Positions 8,825 through 24,050 are shown, numbered from the stretch's first letter. The stretch is DNA of 64,000 bases from Thermoanaerobaculia bacterium (GCA_022823665.1 JAJEHN010000017.1:109501-173500), one strand, 5' to 3'. A program made the numbers and translations. Notes: generated from the letters alone by a model not told the origin.

Positions 8825-9424
8825 CTAACGCCAGGGCCGGCGCGGGGGCTCGCGGATTCGACGCAGCATCCGTCGACGCCGATTGTCCGGGTCGCCTGGA
8901 TCGTTCGAGAACAGCCGCATCACGTCGCCGTCGCGGGCGAAGCGGTAGCGGCGGGCCGGCTTCCTGCCGTTGAGCCCCTTGGCCGTGCTCTTCGCGTAGG
9001 TCCAGAGCTGGACGTCCGGGTCATCGATGTCTCGATGCTCTTCCCACTCCGTCTTCTCCGGGTCGCCGAACAGGATGTAGACCATGCCGCGGTCCGTGCG
9101 CCGGCCGAGCCGGCCGGACTCGGAGTAGCGCTTGTCCGCCTCGGCCGCGCGGACGTCGAACTGCCGCCGCAGACCGGCATCGCGGCGGCTCCAGAACTCG
9201 TCGACGAAGGCGGCGGCCTCCTCGTCCGACTCGAGCAGGAGATAGAGGGTCCGTTCCTCCTCGTCGGCGAGCTGACCCACCGGACCGACCAGCCAGCTCG
9301 TGTAGCCGGGGCCAAGGAAGGGGTTGATCAGGTCTTCCGGGTGGAGCCGCTCGAGGCTCTCGGCGGCCTGGGCGCTGCCGGCGGTCAGAACGCCGATCGC
9401 AAGAGCCAGACCGAACCGCCGCAC
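8825..9424 (-). CDS. GWxTD domain-containing secreted protein
   Basis: A 199-residue protein with a signal peptide (hydrophobic core, AQA cleavage around residue 20). The segments LLLESDEEAAAFVDEFW and TDRGMVYILFGDPE match the GWxTD domain, whose function is unknown and which is common in Acidobacteriota and Bacteroidota. The hallmark reads RRTD here, so the G and W are not conserved. The C-terminus is strongly basic (RRRRMLRRIREPPRRPWR). It lies directly downstream of folE with 1 base between the genes. Confidence 0.8.
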   Translation of the reverse strand: MRRFGLALAIGVLTAGSAQAAESLERLHPEDLINPFLGPGYTSWLVGPVGQLADEEERTLYLLLESDEEAAAFVDEFWSRRDAGLRRQFDVRAAEADKRYSESGRLGRRTDRGMVYILFGDPEKTEWEEHRDIDDPDVQLWTYAKSTAKGLNGRKPARRYRFARDGDVMRLFSNDPGDPDNRRRRMLRRIREPPRRPWR

Positions 9425-9425
9425 G

Positions 9426-10052
9426 TCAACGACCCTTCAGCAGGTCCAGGAACTCCTCCCGAATCGGGCGTTCATGGAAGATGCCCCGAAGCGCGGACGT
9501 CACCGTCCTCGCGCCCGACTTCTTCACCCCACGCATCTCCACGCAGAGATGCCGCGCCTCGATGACGACCATCGCGCCGCGGGGCCGGAGTTCCTCTACC
9601 AGAAAGCTCACGACCTGCTCCGTGAGGCGCTCCTGGAGTTGCGGCCGCTTGGCGTAGAACTCCAGGATGCGCGCGAACTTGGACAGGCCCAGGATCTTGT
9701 CGCCGGGGACGTAGGCGATGTGCGCGTGACCGTAGAAGGGCACCAGGTGGTGCGAACACATGGAGTAGAACGGGATGTCCTTCTCCATCACCATCGCCCG
9801 GTAGTTCTCGTCGTTGGGGAAGGTCGTGACCTTCGGCTTGGTCCCCTGATCCAGTCCCCGGAACATCTCCAGGTACATCTTGGCGACCCGCTCGTGGGTG
9901 GTGTCCAGATTCGGGTCGTTCAGGTCGAGACCAAGCTCGACGAGCATCCGACGCACCAGCTCCGCGACGCGAGCGACACGCTCCCCGTCCCCAACCGCCG
10001 GCGCACCGTTTTCGTAGGTCGAAACTGGCTCGACCGGTTCCAGAACGCGCAT
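9426..10052 (-). CDS. folE: GTP cyclohydrolase I
   Basis: Converts GTP to 7,8-dihydroneopterin triphosphate, the entry to folate and to 7-deazaguanine pathways. The 208-residue protein has the zinc ligands C99, H102 and C170, in SMCSHHLVPFYGHAH and EARHLCVEMRG. It also has the LGLSKFARILEFYAKRPQLQ core. The QueD-like gene about 400 bases away on the other strand belongs to a family that uses the FolE product, so the locus may be a small pterin/deazapurine group. Confidence 0.97.
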   Translation of the reverse strand: MRVLEPVEPVSTYENGAPAVGDGERVARVAELVRRMLVELGLDLNDPNLDTTHERVAKMYLEMFRGLDQGTKPKVTTFPNDENYRAMVMEKDIPFYSMCSHHLVPFYGHAHIAYVPGDKILGLSKFARILEFYAKRPQLQERLTEQVVSFLVEELRPRGAMVVIEARHLCVEMRGVKKSGARTVTSALRGIFHERPIREEFLDLLKGR

Positions 10053-10109
10053 CGGCGCATGCTACCGTAGTCGCCGTCAGTCAAAGACCAACAACCAGGA
10101 CGGAATCCG
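10053..10109. promoter_or_regulatory. Divergent promoter region folE / SelW-like gene
   Basis: Only 57 bases separate the folE start (minus) from the ATG of the SelW-like gene (plus). The region is locally AT-richer (CGTAGTCGCC to CAACAACCAGGA). An AGGA sits about 10 bases before the ATG at 10110 and is a plausible ribosome binding site. No clear promoter hexamers can be named. Confidence 0.4.
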
Positions 10110-10337
10110 ATGAGCCGAGTGACGATCGAATACTGCGTGATGTGAAACTACCGGCCCCGAGCCGCCGGTCTGGCGGCTCAGTTGAAGGAGCAGTTCGACC
10201 TCGACACCGAACTCGTGGACGGCGGCGGCGGCGTCTTCGAAGTCGCCCTCGACGGCCGTCCCGTCTTCTCCAAGAAAGAGCTCGGCCGCTTCCCCGACAA
10301 CGGCGAAGTCGAGCACGCCGTCGCCGACCTGCTGTAA
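10110..10337 (+). CDS. SelW-like (Rdx family) selenoprotein with in-frame UGA
   Basis: Read through one in-frame TGA (10143-10145) this is a 75-residue protein whose N-terminus is MSRVTIEYCVMU. That is a CxxU redox motif exactly where the SelW/SelT/SelH (Rdx) family has CxxC or CxxU. After the UGA the frame continues with family hallmarks GGGVFEVALDGRPVFSKKEL and GRFPDNGEV and ends at TAA. A SECIS-like hairpin follows the UGA at the right distance. Ordinary gene finders miss or truncate it. Rdx proteins are thioredoxin-fold redox proteins of uncertain substrate. Selenium decoding genes are not in the window, so Sec insertion is inferred. A sequencing error at one base (TGC or TGT) would instead give a Cys form. 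Confidence 0.88.
10146..10183 (+). promoter_or_regulatory. Bacterial SECIS-like hairpin after the UGA
   Basis: GAGCCGCC (10159-10166) pairs perfectly with GGCGGCTC (10172-10179) around the 5-nt loop GGTCT, whose first two bases are G. The loop begins 21 nt after the UGA, within the 16-37 nt window known for bacterial SECIS elements. AACT (10146-10149) can pair with AGTT (10180-10183), giving a lower helix with a 9-nt bulge on the 5' side. SelB would bind this element. Confidence 0.8.
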
Positions 10338-10396
10338 CGGCGCGGCGGAGGAAGCACCCGTCCGCGGCGCCACGGACGTGACGAGGTGCGGATGTC

Positions 10397-10419
10397 GGTG
10401 CGCCGGCCTTCTGGCCGGC
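10397..10419 (+). repeat. GGTGCG-tagged hairpin repeat, copy 1 (stem CCGGCC, loop TTCT)
   Basis: Tag GGTGCG, then a 6-bp stem CCGGCC/GGCCGG with loop TTCT and a closing C. It lies between the SelW-like gene and the QueD-like gene in a 113-base spacer that holds no other feature. Same architecture as the copies near 27.4, 32.5, 43.9, 45.1, 49.0 and 52.6 kb. Confidence 0.85.
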
Positions 10420-10450
10420 ATCCGATTCCTGTCAACGCTACGATCGGCCC

Positions 10451-10936
10451 ATGTCCGGCACCTACTCGCTGCGCCTCGGCAAGGAAGACTTCAAGTTCTC
10501 CGCCGCCCACTTCACTATCTTCGGTGAAGACGAGGCGGAGGCGCTTCACGGACACAACTACCGGGTCACGGTCGAGATGACCGGGTCGGAGGTGGACGAG
10601 CTCGAGTTCCTGGTTCCGATGGCCGCGGCGAAGCGGGACATCCGGGCGCAGTGCGAGGCGCTGGACGAGAAGGTCCTGCTGCCGGCGGAGTGTCCGTATC
10701 TTGAACTCCAGCAAGGTGACACGGTGACGGCGACCTTCGGGCAGCGGCGATACGAGTTCCCCTCATCGGAGGTCGTCCTGGTGCCCGTGGCGAACGTGAC
10801 CGTCGAGGCCCTGGCCCGGTTGCTCTGGCAACGCCTGGCGGACCGATGGCGCTCTCTTCGCGACCGCGTGGAAACCCTTGAAGTCACCGTGGCTGAAGCC
10901 CGCGGCCAAAGCGCCAGCTACCGACGCAAGTTGTAG
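10451..10936 (+). CDS. QueD / 6-pyruvoyl-tetrahydropterin synthase family protein
   Basis: A 161-residue T-fold protein. The zinc-binding histidines are visible as FSAAHF (H20) and LHGHNYRV (H33, H35). Family members act on dihydroneopterin triphosphate to make 6-carboxy- or 6-pyruvoyl-tetrahydropterin. The catalytic cysteine that normally lies between these histidine motifs is absent here; the stretch reads TIFGEDEAEA. The middle and C-terminus also diverge from QueD. It is probably a paralogue with different chemistry, so I give no symbol. It is convergent with the methyltransferase gene, 7 bases apart. Confidence 0.75.
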   Translation: MSGTYSLRLGKEDFKFSAAHFTIFGEDEAEALHGHNYRVTVEMTGSEVDELEFLVPMAAAKRDIRAQCEALDEKVLLPAECPYLELQQGDTVTATFGQRRYEFPSSEVVLVPVANVTVEALARLLWQRLADRWRSLRDRVETLEVTVAEARGQSASYRRKL

Positions 10937-10943
10937 GCGGGTA

Positions 10944-12221
<1,278 letters not shown>

Positions 12222-12243
12222 CGGCCGCTTCCGGGGAGTCGGC

Positions 12244-12504
12244 TCAGTCTTCGTGGTGGTCGTGGTCGTGGTCGTGGCCGCCGCCGGTGTGGCGCCGCCC
12301 GTGTTCCCAGGCCGGATCCCGGCGGGCGAATTCATCGAGTTCGCCCGGCACTTCGACGAGGGTCCGGCTCCGTTCCGGATCGCAGACATCGTTCTCGCAC
12401 TCGTAGACGTAGACGTTCCAGTCGTCGCGAGGGCGGTAGGCGCAGAGCGTCTGGTAGGTGTCGCAGTAGCCGCACTTGATCGAGAGGTTGCGGATGTTGA
12501 TCAC
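12244..12504 (-). CDS. Small Cys-containing protein with His/Asp-rich tail
   Basis: An 86-residue protein with a GTG start (MINIRNLSIKCGYC). It has a CxxC at residues 11-14 followed by single cysteines in LCAYR, YECEND and DVCDP, a pattern that could form a zinc ribbon. It ends in HDHDHDHHED, a typical metal-binding tail. I do not recognise the family. It lies between a TlpA-like thioredoxin and the RNA methyltransferase on the same strand, so metal storage or delivery to either is possible but unproven. Confidence 0.65.
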   Translation of the reverse strand: MINIRNLSIKCGYCDTYQTLCAYRPRDDWNVYVYECENDVCDPERSRTLVEVPGELDEFARRDPAWEHGRRHTGGGHDHDHDHHED

Positions 12505-12552
12505 GACGCGATGGCCCTTCCGGTTCGCGGGAACCGCCGCCCGTCCCGGGCC

Positions 12553-13104
12553 TCAGCCGGCCGCGGACGCGAGCGCCTCCTCGATCGCGTTGCGAACCAC
12601 GCTGGCCCCGGTGATGCCGATCGAGATGTAGGAGAGGTCGCCTCGCGGGTCCAGCACCAGAAGGGTCGGCAGGGCGTAGAGTCCGGCCGCGCCCATCACC
12701 TCTTCGTCGGGGTCCAGCAGCACCGGGTAGCTGAACGGGGTCTTCTCGACGTATCCGCGGACCGTTTCCAGGTCCTCCCCGCTGTTCAGGGCGAGGAAGG
12801 ACACACCCCGGCCGGCGTACTCCTCGCGCAGCCGCTCGAGGATCTCCGCCTGGACGACGCAAGGCTTGCACCAGCTCGCCCACATGTCGACCACGACGAC
12901 GTCGCCCCGCAGGTCCGGCGGACCCAGCCGCGACCCGTCCAGCGTGTCCAACTGGAAGCTGGTCAGGATCGGATCGAGTTCCGACACCTCCGGTGGCTCG
13001 GCACCCGCGACGAAACCCGACACGAGGAAGCCGAACACCGTCACCAGGACCGCCCCGGCCACGCCCAGGCCGACCAGCAAGCCGACCGCCAAACGCCTTG
13101 TCAT
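12553..13104 (-). CDS. TlpA-like membrane-anchored thioredoxin
   Basis: A 183-residue protein with one N-terminal membrane helix (about 7-33) and a periplasmic TlpA/ResA-type fold. The active site is WASWCKPC with C79 and C82, and the cis-proline segment is LYALPTLLVLD. Such proteins reduce disulfides in cytochrome c maturation or protect secreted thiols. No cytochrome maturation genes are nearby, so the partner is unknown. It follows nrdJ on the same strand with a 35-base gap. Confidence 0.85.
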   Translation of the reverse strand: MTRRLAVGLLVGLGVAGAVLVTVFGFLVSGFVAGAEPPEVSELDPILTSFQLDTLDGSRLGPPDLRGDVVVVDMWASWCKPCVVQAEILERLREEYAGRGVSFLALNSGEDLETVRGYVEKTPFSYPVLLDPDEEVMGAAGLYALPTLLVLDPRGDLSYISIGITGASVVRNAIEEALASAAG

Positions 13105-13139
13105 GCCGGCAGACTAGCAGCCTGAGGCAAGAGTGCGCG

Positions 13140-16016
<2,877 letters not shown>

Positions 16017-16079
16017 CTGCTCCCTCCCTGGTCGGCACGGTCCCGACGCGGTCCCGTGCGCATAAGCGGTGAATGCCGA

Positions 16080-16109
16080 ACTGTAGCTCAGAACGCCCCT
16101 CCGGCGCAA
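16080..16109 (-). promoter_or_regulatory. Candidate sigma-70 promoter of nrdJ
   Basis: On the minus strand TTGCGC (-35, 16104-16109) is followed after 18 bases by TACAGT (-10, 16080-16085). This would place the transcription start about 55-60 bases before the nrdJ ATG. The -35 matches consensus weakly. Confidence 0.4.
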
Positions 16110-16271
16110 GCAGAATCGTCGTGAAAACCACTTCATGTAGCCCCACGAGTGCCTGGTGGCCACTAGATATGGGCATCCATCGTTCTATAGCGCTTTATCG
16201 ATAAATGCGGAGCGCCTTCGGAGAGAAGCACTGGATCCTGCGGATTCGGGGCGGCGATAAGCTCCTCTGCC

Positions 16272-17840
16272 GTGACCAGGAACCGCGCCACGAGTTCGGG
16301 TATCGATCTGCCGCCGTTCTTCGAGCGGGACGACCTGCCGCGCGAGAACGGGGCTCAGGCCGCGCCCGGCGAGTTCCCGTTCACGCGCGGCCTCTACCAG
16401 GACATGTACCGCAAGCGGCTGTGGACGATGCGCCAGTACGCCGGCTACGCCAGCGCCACCGAGTCGAACCGCCGCTACCGCTATCTCCTGGAGCAGGGCA
16501 CGACCGGCCTCTCGGTCGCTTTCGACCTCCCCACCCAGATCGGCTACGACTCGGACGCCGGGGCCGCCCGCGGCGAGGTGGGGCGCGTCGGCGTCGCGAT
16601 CGACAGCGTCGAGGACATGAGGACCCTGTTCGACGGGATCCCGCTCGGCCAGGTCACGACCTCGATGACCATCAACTCGACGGCGGCGATCCTCCTCTCC
16701 ATGTACCTGGCGGTCGCCGAAGAGCAGGGGACGCCCTGGGAAAGCGTCGGCGGCACGGTGCAGAACGACATCCTGAAGGAGTACATCGCCCGCGGCACCC
16801 ACATCTACCCGCCGGCCCAGTCCCTGCGCCTGGTCACCGACCTGATCGCCTTCTGCTCGGAGCACGTTCCGCGCTGGAATCCGGTGTCGATTTCGGGCTA
16901 CCACATCCGCGAAGCCGGCTCCACCGCCGCCCAGGAAATCGCCTTCACCCTCGCCAACGCCCTCTGCTACGTCGACCTGGTGCTGGAGCGCGGGCTCGAG
17001 ATCGACAGCTTCGCCCCCCGGCTTTCCTTCTTCTTCAACGCCCACAACAACTTCCTCGAGGAAGTCGCCAAGTTCCGGGCCGCCCGCCGGCTCTGGGCCG
17101 AACTCGTCCGCGAGCGCTACGAGCCGCGCAACGAACGCTCCTGCTGGCTGCGCTTCCATACCCAGACCGGCGGCTCGACCCTGACCGCGCAACAACCCGA
17201 GAACAACGTCGCCCGGGTCGCGATCCAGGCGCTGGCCGCCGTCTGCGGAGGCACCCAGTCGCTGCACACGAACGGGGCTGACGAGGCCCTCGGCCTGCCG
17301 ACCGAGACCTCCGCGCGGGTGGCGCTGCGCAGCCAGCAGATCGTCGCCCACGAGACCGGCGTCGCCGACGTCGCCGACCCGCTCGGCGGCTCGTGGGCGA
17401 TCGAGGCTCTCACCGGGGAACTCGTGGACAAGGCCCGGAAGATGATCCAGCAGATCGAGGGGCTCGGCGGCGCCGCCCGGGCGATCGAGTCGGGCTATCA
17501 ACAGAACGAGATCGCCAACGCCGCCTACCGTCACCAGTTGGCGGTCGAGTCCAGGGACGAAGTGATCGTTGGCGTCAATGCCTACACCCAGGAAGAAGAC
17601 GAGGAGGCGACGTTCCTGGCCGTCGACCCGGCCGCCGAAGCCCGGCAGGTCGAGCGCGTGCGGAGAGTCCGCGAAGAGCGCGACGCGAGCGCCGCGACCG
17701 CGGCCCTCGACCGGCTGCAGCACGCGGCCGAGGGCGAGGACAACCTCGTTCCCCGCATCCTCGACTGCGTCCGGCAGCGGGCCACCCTGGGCGAGATCTC
17801 GGATCGCCTGCGCGCGGTCTGGGGCGAGTACGAGCGCTGA
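16272..17840 (+). CDS. Methylmalonyl-CoA mutase, catalytic (large) chain
   Basis: Isomerises (R)-methylmalonyl-CoA to succinyl-CoA with adenosylcobalamin. The 522-residue protein starts at GTG and holds the TIM-barrel substrate domain only: RQYAGYAS (54-61), [25 protein letters not shown] and the [17 protein letters not shown] block. The B12-binding domain is absent, as in forms that use a separate small subunit, and no such subunit is in the window. The epimerase and MeaB chaperone genes are 6-9 kb away. A related mutase (ethylmalonyl- or isobutyryl-CoA) is possible, but the context favours methylmalonyl-CoA. Confidence 0.9.
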   Translation: MTRNRATSSGIDLPPFFERDDLPRENGAQAAPGEFPFTRGLYQDMYRKRLWTMRQYAGYASATESNRRYRYLLEQGTTGLSVAFDLPTQIGYDSDAGAARGEVGRVGVAIDSVEDMRTLFDGIPLGQVTTSMTINSTAAILLSMYLAVAEEQGTPWESVGGTVQNDILKEYIARGTHIYPPAQSLRLVTDLIAFCSEHVPRWNPVSISGYHIREAGSTAAQEIAFTLANALCYVDLVLERGLEIDSFAPRLSFFFNAHNNFLEEVAKFRAARRLWAELVRERYEPRNERSCWLRFHTQTGGSTLTAQQPENNVARVAIQALAAVCGGTQSLHTNGADEALGLPTETSARVALRSQQIVAHETGVADVADPLGGSWAIEALTGELVDKARKMIQQIEGLGGAARAIESGYQQNEIANAAYRHQLAVESRDEVIVGVNAYTQEEDEEATFLAVDPAAEARQVERVRRVREERDASAATAALDRLQHAAEGEDNLVPRILDCVRQRATLGEISDRLRAVWGEYER

Positions 17841-17844
17841 GCCG

Positions 17845-18117
17845 GTGAAGTCGGCCTACGAGAGGGCGCTCGAGAAGCTCGAGAACCGGGGCATCGCGGC
17901 GCCCCGGCAGGATGCCCTGGACGAAGACCAGCGGCGCCGGATCGAAGACGCCCGCAGCCGCCACCAGGCGAAGGTCGCCGAACTCGAGATCCTCCACCGC
18001 AAGAACCTCGCCGCCGATCCAGCCAGGCGGCTCGAGGAGGAAGAGAACTACCGCACCGAGCTGCGGCGTCTCGGCGAGCGCCTGGAGAGCGAGGTCGAGC
18101 GCATCCGCCGGGGCTGA
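17845..18117 (+). CDS. Small coiled-coil protein of unknown function
   Basis: A 90-residue, highly charged protein with a GTG start 5 bases after the mutase stop. It is almost all helix, rich in Glu and Arg (for example DEDQRRRIEDARSRHQAKVAEL), with heptad-like spacing suggesting a coiled coil. No domain recognised. The tight spacing implies translation from the mutase transcript. It converges on carB, whose stop is 7 bases away. Confidence 0.6.
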   Translation: MKSAYERALEKLENRGIAAPRQDALDEDQRRRIEDARSRHQAKVAELEILHRKNLAADPARRLEEEENYRTELRRLGERLESEVERIRRG

Positions 18118-18123
18118 AGCGGC

Positions 18124-21369
<3,246 letters not shown>

Positions 21370-21742
21370 GAGCGCGCGGAGTGTACAGGCAAACCGGACG
21401 CGTTCCGGGATCGCGGCACGCACCGAAAAACACGACGCGGAGGAAACACTCTGGCGCCGGGTCGCGTATACTCCTTTGTCAGAGGCGGCACCGAACCACA
21501 GGCAAGGATCGATCGGCAACCGGCCAATCGACTTCGCGCCCTGGCTCCCGTGCCGTCACCCACCGGGTCGCGACTGGACGCGTCCGCGTCCAGAGGAACT
21601 GCAACCCACCCCCGGACACAGTCCGGACCTGCCTTAAACCCTCAACTTCCGCTCAGCGGCCACGGGCCGACTGAGACGCGATTCAAACCCGGGAGGGGTT
21701 GCTTTCCAGCAGCCCCTCCTTCCACGTTTGGCCGGTTTCCGG
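21370..21742. other. 373-base gene-free region with three strong hairpins
   Basis: No convincing coding frame. On the minus strand, the direction of carA, the permease gene and carB, it can form three hairpins: a 12-bp stem with a GGAA tetraloop (21692-21719), CCGGAC/GTCCGG (21612-21626) and CTGGACGCG/CGCGTCCAG (21574-21593). It may combine a terminator for the upstream genes with a carB promoter and leader. No tRNA, riboswitch or known ncRNA is recognised. Confidence 0.5.
21692..21719 (-). terminator. Hairpin downstream of the LolC/E permease gene
   Basis: On the minus strand a 12-bp stem (GGAGGGGCTGCT with AGCAACCCCTCC, one G-U pair) is closed by a GGAA tetraloop. It begins about 23 bases after the permease stop. 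The following GGGTTTG is only a weak U tract, so it may be an imperfect terminator or a structured element of the carB leader. Confidence 0.5.
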
Positions 21743-22987
21743 CTACTCCCAGTGAAGCGCCCGCGCCGGCTCGAGCGACGCCGCCAGCCGGGCAGGCCAC
21801 CAGCACGCGAGCCCGACGACGAGGAGGCTGAAGCCGGCCACGGCCAGCAGGTCCAGCGCCTGTACGTCGAACGGAACGCTGCTGATGAAGTAGATCTCCG
21901 CCACGCCGGGATCGAACCGTACGAGTTCGTAGCGGGTGATGATCACGCTGACCACCGAGCCGAGCAGCAGACCGAGGCCGGTTCCCGCGGCGCCAAGGCT
22001 CAACCCGCAGGCCAGGAACACGCGTCTGAGCCGCCGCGGGCCAAGCCCCAGCGCTCCGAGCACCGCCGTGTCCCTGCCCCGCTCGCGCACCATGACGACC
22101 AGCGCCGCGGCGATGTTGAACGTCGACACCAGCACGATCAGGCCCAGCACCAGGAACAGGCCCCACTTCTGCAGCCGAAGCGCCGCGAAGATCTCCCGGT
22201 TTCCCCGGCGCCAGTCGGTGACGAGCGCTTCGCCGCCCACCGTTTCCTCGATTCTCCCGTGCACCACCGACGGGTCGGCGCCCGGCGACGTCGCCACTTC
22301 CAGGACCACTCCGACCGCGCCGAGGGCCTCGACCGCGTCCCGATGCAGGACGGCGTAGCTCCGGTCGTACTCGGAGAACCCGGTCTCGAAGGCCCCGGCG
22401 ACCCGGAGCGTGCGATAGGCGAAGCGCGGCTGGCCCGAAGGCGAGCCGACGATCGCCGTCAGGCGCAGCAGGTCCCCGTCCGCCGCGCCGAGCGTCCGCT
22501 GGAGCTGGCGGCCGAGCACGACCGCGTCGATGCCGTCGGCGTTCCGTCCGAGTTCCGCGTCGCCGGCCCCGAAGGAGGAAGCCCCCGGCAGGACGCCCCG
22601 GAACCAGACATCGACGCCGGCCGGATTCGTCCCGCTCGCCAGCGCGCCCTGGCCGGCCAGCGTGACGCCGACCCGCTCCACTCCGGGCAGCCGTCGCAGT
22701 CGACCGGCCGTTTCGTCGGCCGCGGCGAGATCCCCCGCGGCTTCACCCAGGGGCGTGACGACCAGAGGCCCGCTCTGAAGCAGCCGCGTCTCGACGGAGC
22801 CCGTGTAACCGCTCATCAGCGCCATCGAGACGACCATCGCCGCCACGCCCAGGCCGGTCGACCCGAGGGCCGACCTCGCGGTGCCCGTCAGAAGCCGGCT
22901 TCGTCCCCCGAGCAGGTAGCGCGCGGCGATCCACCAGACCACCCGGCGGCCCCGCGCCGAAGCACCCGCCTCGTGGGTCTCAGCCAC
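21743..22987 (-). CDS. LolC/E-type ABC transporter permease
   Basis: A 414-residue inner-membrane protein with the MacB/LolC fold. The N-terminal helix lies in AARYLLGG...GLGVAAMVVSMALMSGY and a large periplasmic domain spans about 60-265. Three C-terminal helices contain the FtsX-like segment VSTFNIAAALVVMVRERGRDTAVLGALG. The family extracts lipoproteins from the inner membrane, but no LolD ATPase lies nearby, so it must pair with one encoded elsewhere. The start overlaps carA by 8 bases, an odd place for a transporter gene. Confidence 0.85.
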   Translation of the reverse strand: MAETHEAGASARGRRVVWWIAARYLLGGRSRLLTGTARSALGSTGLGVAAMVVSMALMSGYTGSVETRLLQSGPLVVTPLGEAAGDLAAADETAGRLRRLPGVERVGVTLAGQGALASGTNPAGVDVWFRGVLPGASSFGAGDAELGRNADGIDAVVLGRQLQRTLGAADGDLLRLTAIVGSPSGQPRFAYRTLRVAGAFETGFSEYDRSYAVLHRDAVEALGAVGVVLEVATSPGADPSVVHGRIEETVGGEALVTDWRRGNREIFAALRLQKWGLFLVLGLIVLVSTFNIAAALVVMVRERGRDTAVLGALGLGPRRLRRVFLACGLSLGAAGTGLGLLLGSVVSVIITRYELVRFDPGVAEIYFISSVPFDVQALDLLAVAGFSLLVVGLACWWPARLAASLEPARALHWE

Positions 22988-24050
22988 AGACGTCGAGGAA
23001 CTCCCCGAAGAGTCGCGCGGCGTCGTGCGGCCCCGGCGCCGCCTCCGGGTGGTACTGGACCGAGAAGATCGGCCGGCCAGTCGCCTTGAAGGCCTCCACC
23101 GTCCCGTCGTTCAGATTGATCGCCGCCACCTGGCAGTCGTCGGGAAGGCTGTCGCCGGCGAGAGCGAAGCCATGGTTCTGGCTCGTGATGGAAACCTCGC
23201 CGGTCTCCTCGTCCCTGACCGGCTGGTTGCCGCCGTGATGCCCGAACTTCAGCTTGAACGTCGTGCCGCCCAGCGCCAGCCCCAGGAGCTGGTGGCCGAG
23301 ACAGATGCCGAACAGCGGCATCCTGGAGTCGATCAATTCCCGCACCTCGGCGATGATCTCGTGGAGCGGTTCCGGGTCTCCCGGCCCGTTCGAGAGCACC
23401 ACGCCGTCGACCTCCAGGGCGAGGCAGTCGCGAGCCGGCGTGCGCGCCGGCAGCACGACGACCCTGGCGCCCTGCCGGACCAGCGAGCGGAGGATGTTCC
23501 GCTTGACGCCGAAGTCGTACACCGCCAGGCGGACCTTCTCCTCGCCCTCCGGTTCGAGCTCGTACGGCGCCTGGCAGGTCACCTCGTCGACCAGGGCCCG
23601 CCCCTCCATCGTCGGCTGCCGCCGCACTTCCTCGACCAGCTCGGCGTCCGGCCGGTCGCAACTCGTGATCAGCCCCCGCATCGCGCCGTGGTCGCGCAGG
23701 CGCCGCACCGCGGCCCGCGTGTCGATGCCCGCGAGCGCCGGCACGCCCGCCGCGTTCAGGTAGGCGCCCAGCTCGCCATCGCCCAGTCCCGAGCGGCGGG
23801 CCGTGAACTCGCGGACGACGAACCCTTCCACCCAGACCCGGTGCGATTCCTCCGCGTCGTCGTACGTCCCGTAGTTGCCGATGTGGGGCTGGGTCATGAT
23901 CACGATCTGACCCCGGTAGGAGGGGTCCGTCAGGATCTCCTGGTAGCCCGTCATCGACGTGTTGAAGACGACCTCCGCGAAGCGGCTGCCCTCGACCAGG
24001 CTCTCGCCGTGAAAGACGGAACCGTCCTCGAGAATCAGACGGCCCGTCAC
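22980..24050 (-). CDS. carA: Carbamoyl-phosphate synthase small (glutaminase) subunit
   Basis: Hydrolyses glutamine and passes ammonia to CarB. The 356-residue protein has the N-terminal CarA domain (FNTSMTGYQEILTDPSY) and a class I glutamine amidotransferase domain. The nucleophile is C250 in FGICLGHQ and the catalytic H334/E336 are in VQYHPEA. It overlaps the epimerase gene by 4 bases (ATGA) and the permease gene by 8. Confidence 0.97.
   Translation of the reverse strand: MTGRLILEDGSVFHGESLVEGSRFAEVVFNTSMTGYQEILTDPSYRGQIVIMTQPHIGNYGTYDDAEESHRVWVEGFVVREFTARRSGLGDGELGAYLNAAGVPALAGIDTRAAVRRLRDHGAMRGLITSCDRPDAELVEEVRRQPTMEGRALVDEVTCQAPYELEPEGEEKVRLAVYDFGVKRNILRSLVRQGARVVVLPARTPARDCLALEVDGVVLSNGPGDPEPLHEIIAEVRELIDSRMPLFGICLGHQLLGLALGGTTFKLKFGHHGGNQPVRDEETGEVSITSQNHGFALAGDSLPDDCQVAAINLNDGTVEAFKATGRPIFSVQYHPEAAPGPHDAARLFGEFLDVCG

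Noticed and set aside
12222..12389. N-terminal extension of the RlmD-like methyltransferase
   Set aside because: The extension gives a threonine run that is the His-tail of the overlapping small gene read in another frame, and it precedes the natural TRAM domain start.
16185..17723. 512-codon minus-strand frame opposite methylmalonyl-CoA mutase
   Set aside because: Antisense shadow; the plus strand carries the complete mutase motif set.
21384..21415. AGGCAAACC followed by GACGC, resembling part of a c-di-GMP (GEMM) riboswitch
   Set aside because: It lies on the strand opposite carB, lacks the rest of the conserved core and has no downstream gene in that direction.
21675..21695. Minus-strand GGGTTTGAATC resembling a tRNA T-arm
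   Set aside because: No anticodon arm, D-arm or acceptor pairing could be built around it; the adjacent 12-bp hairpin explains the structure.
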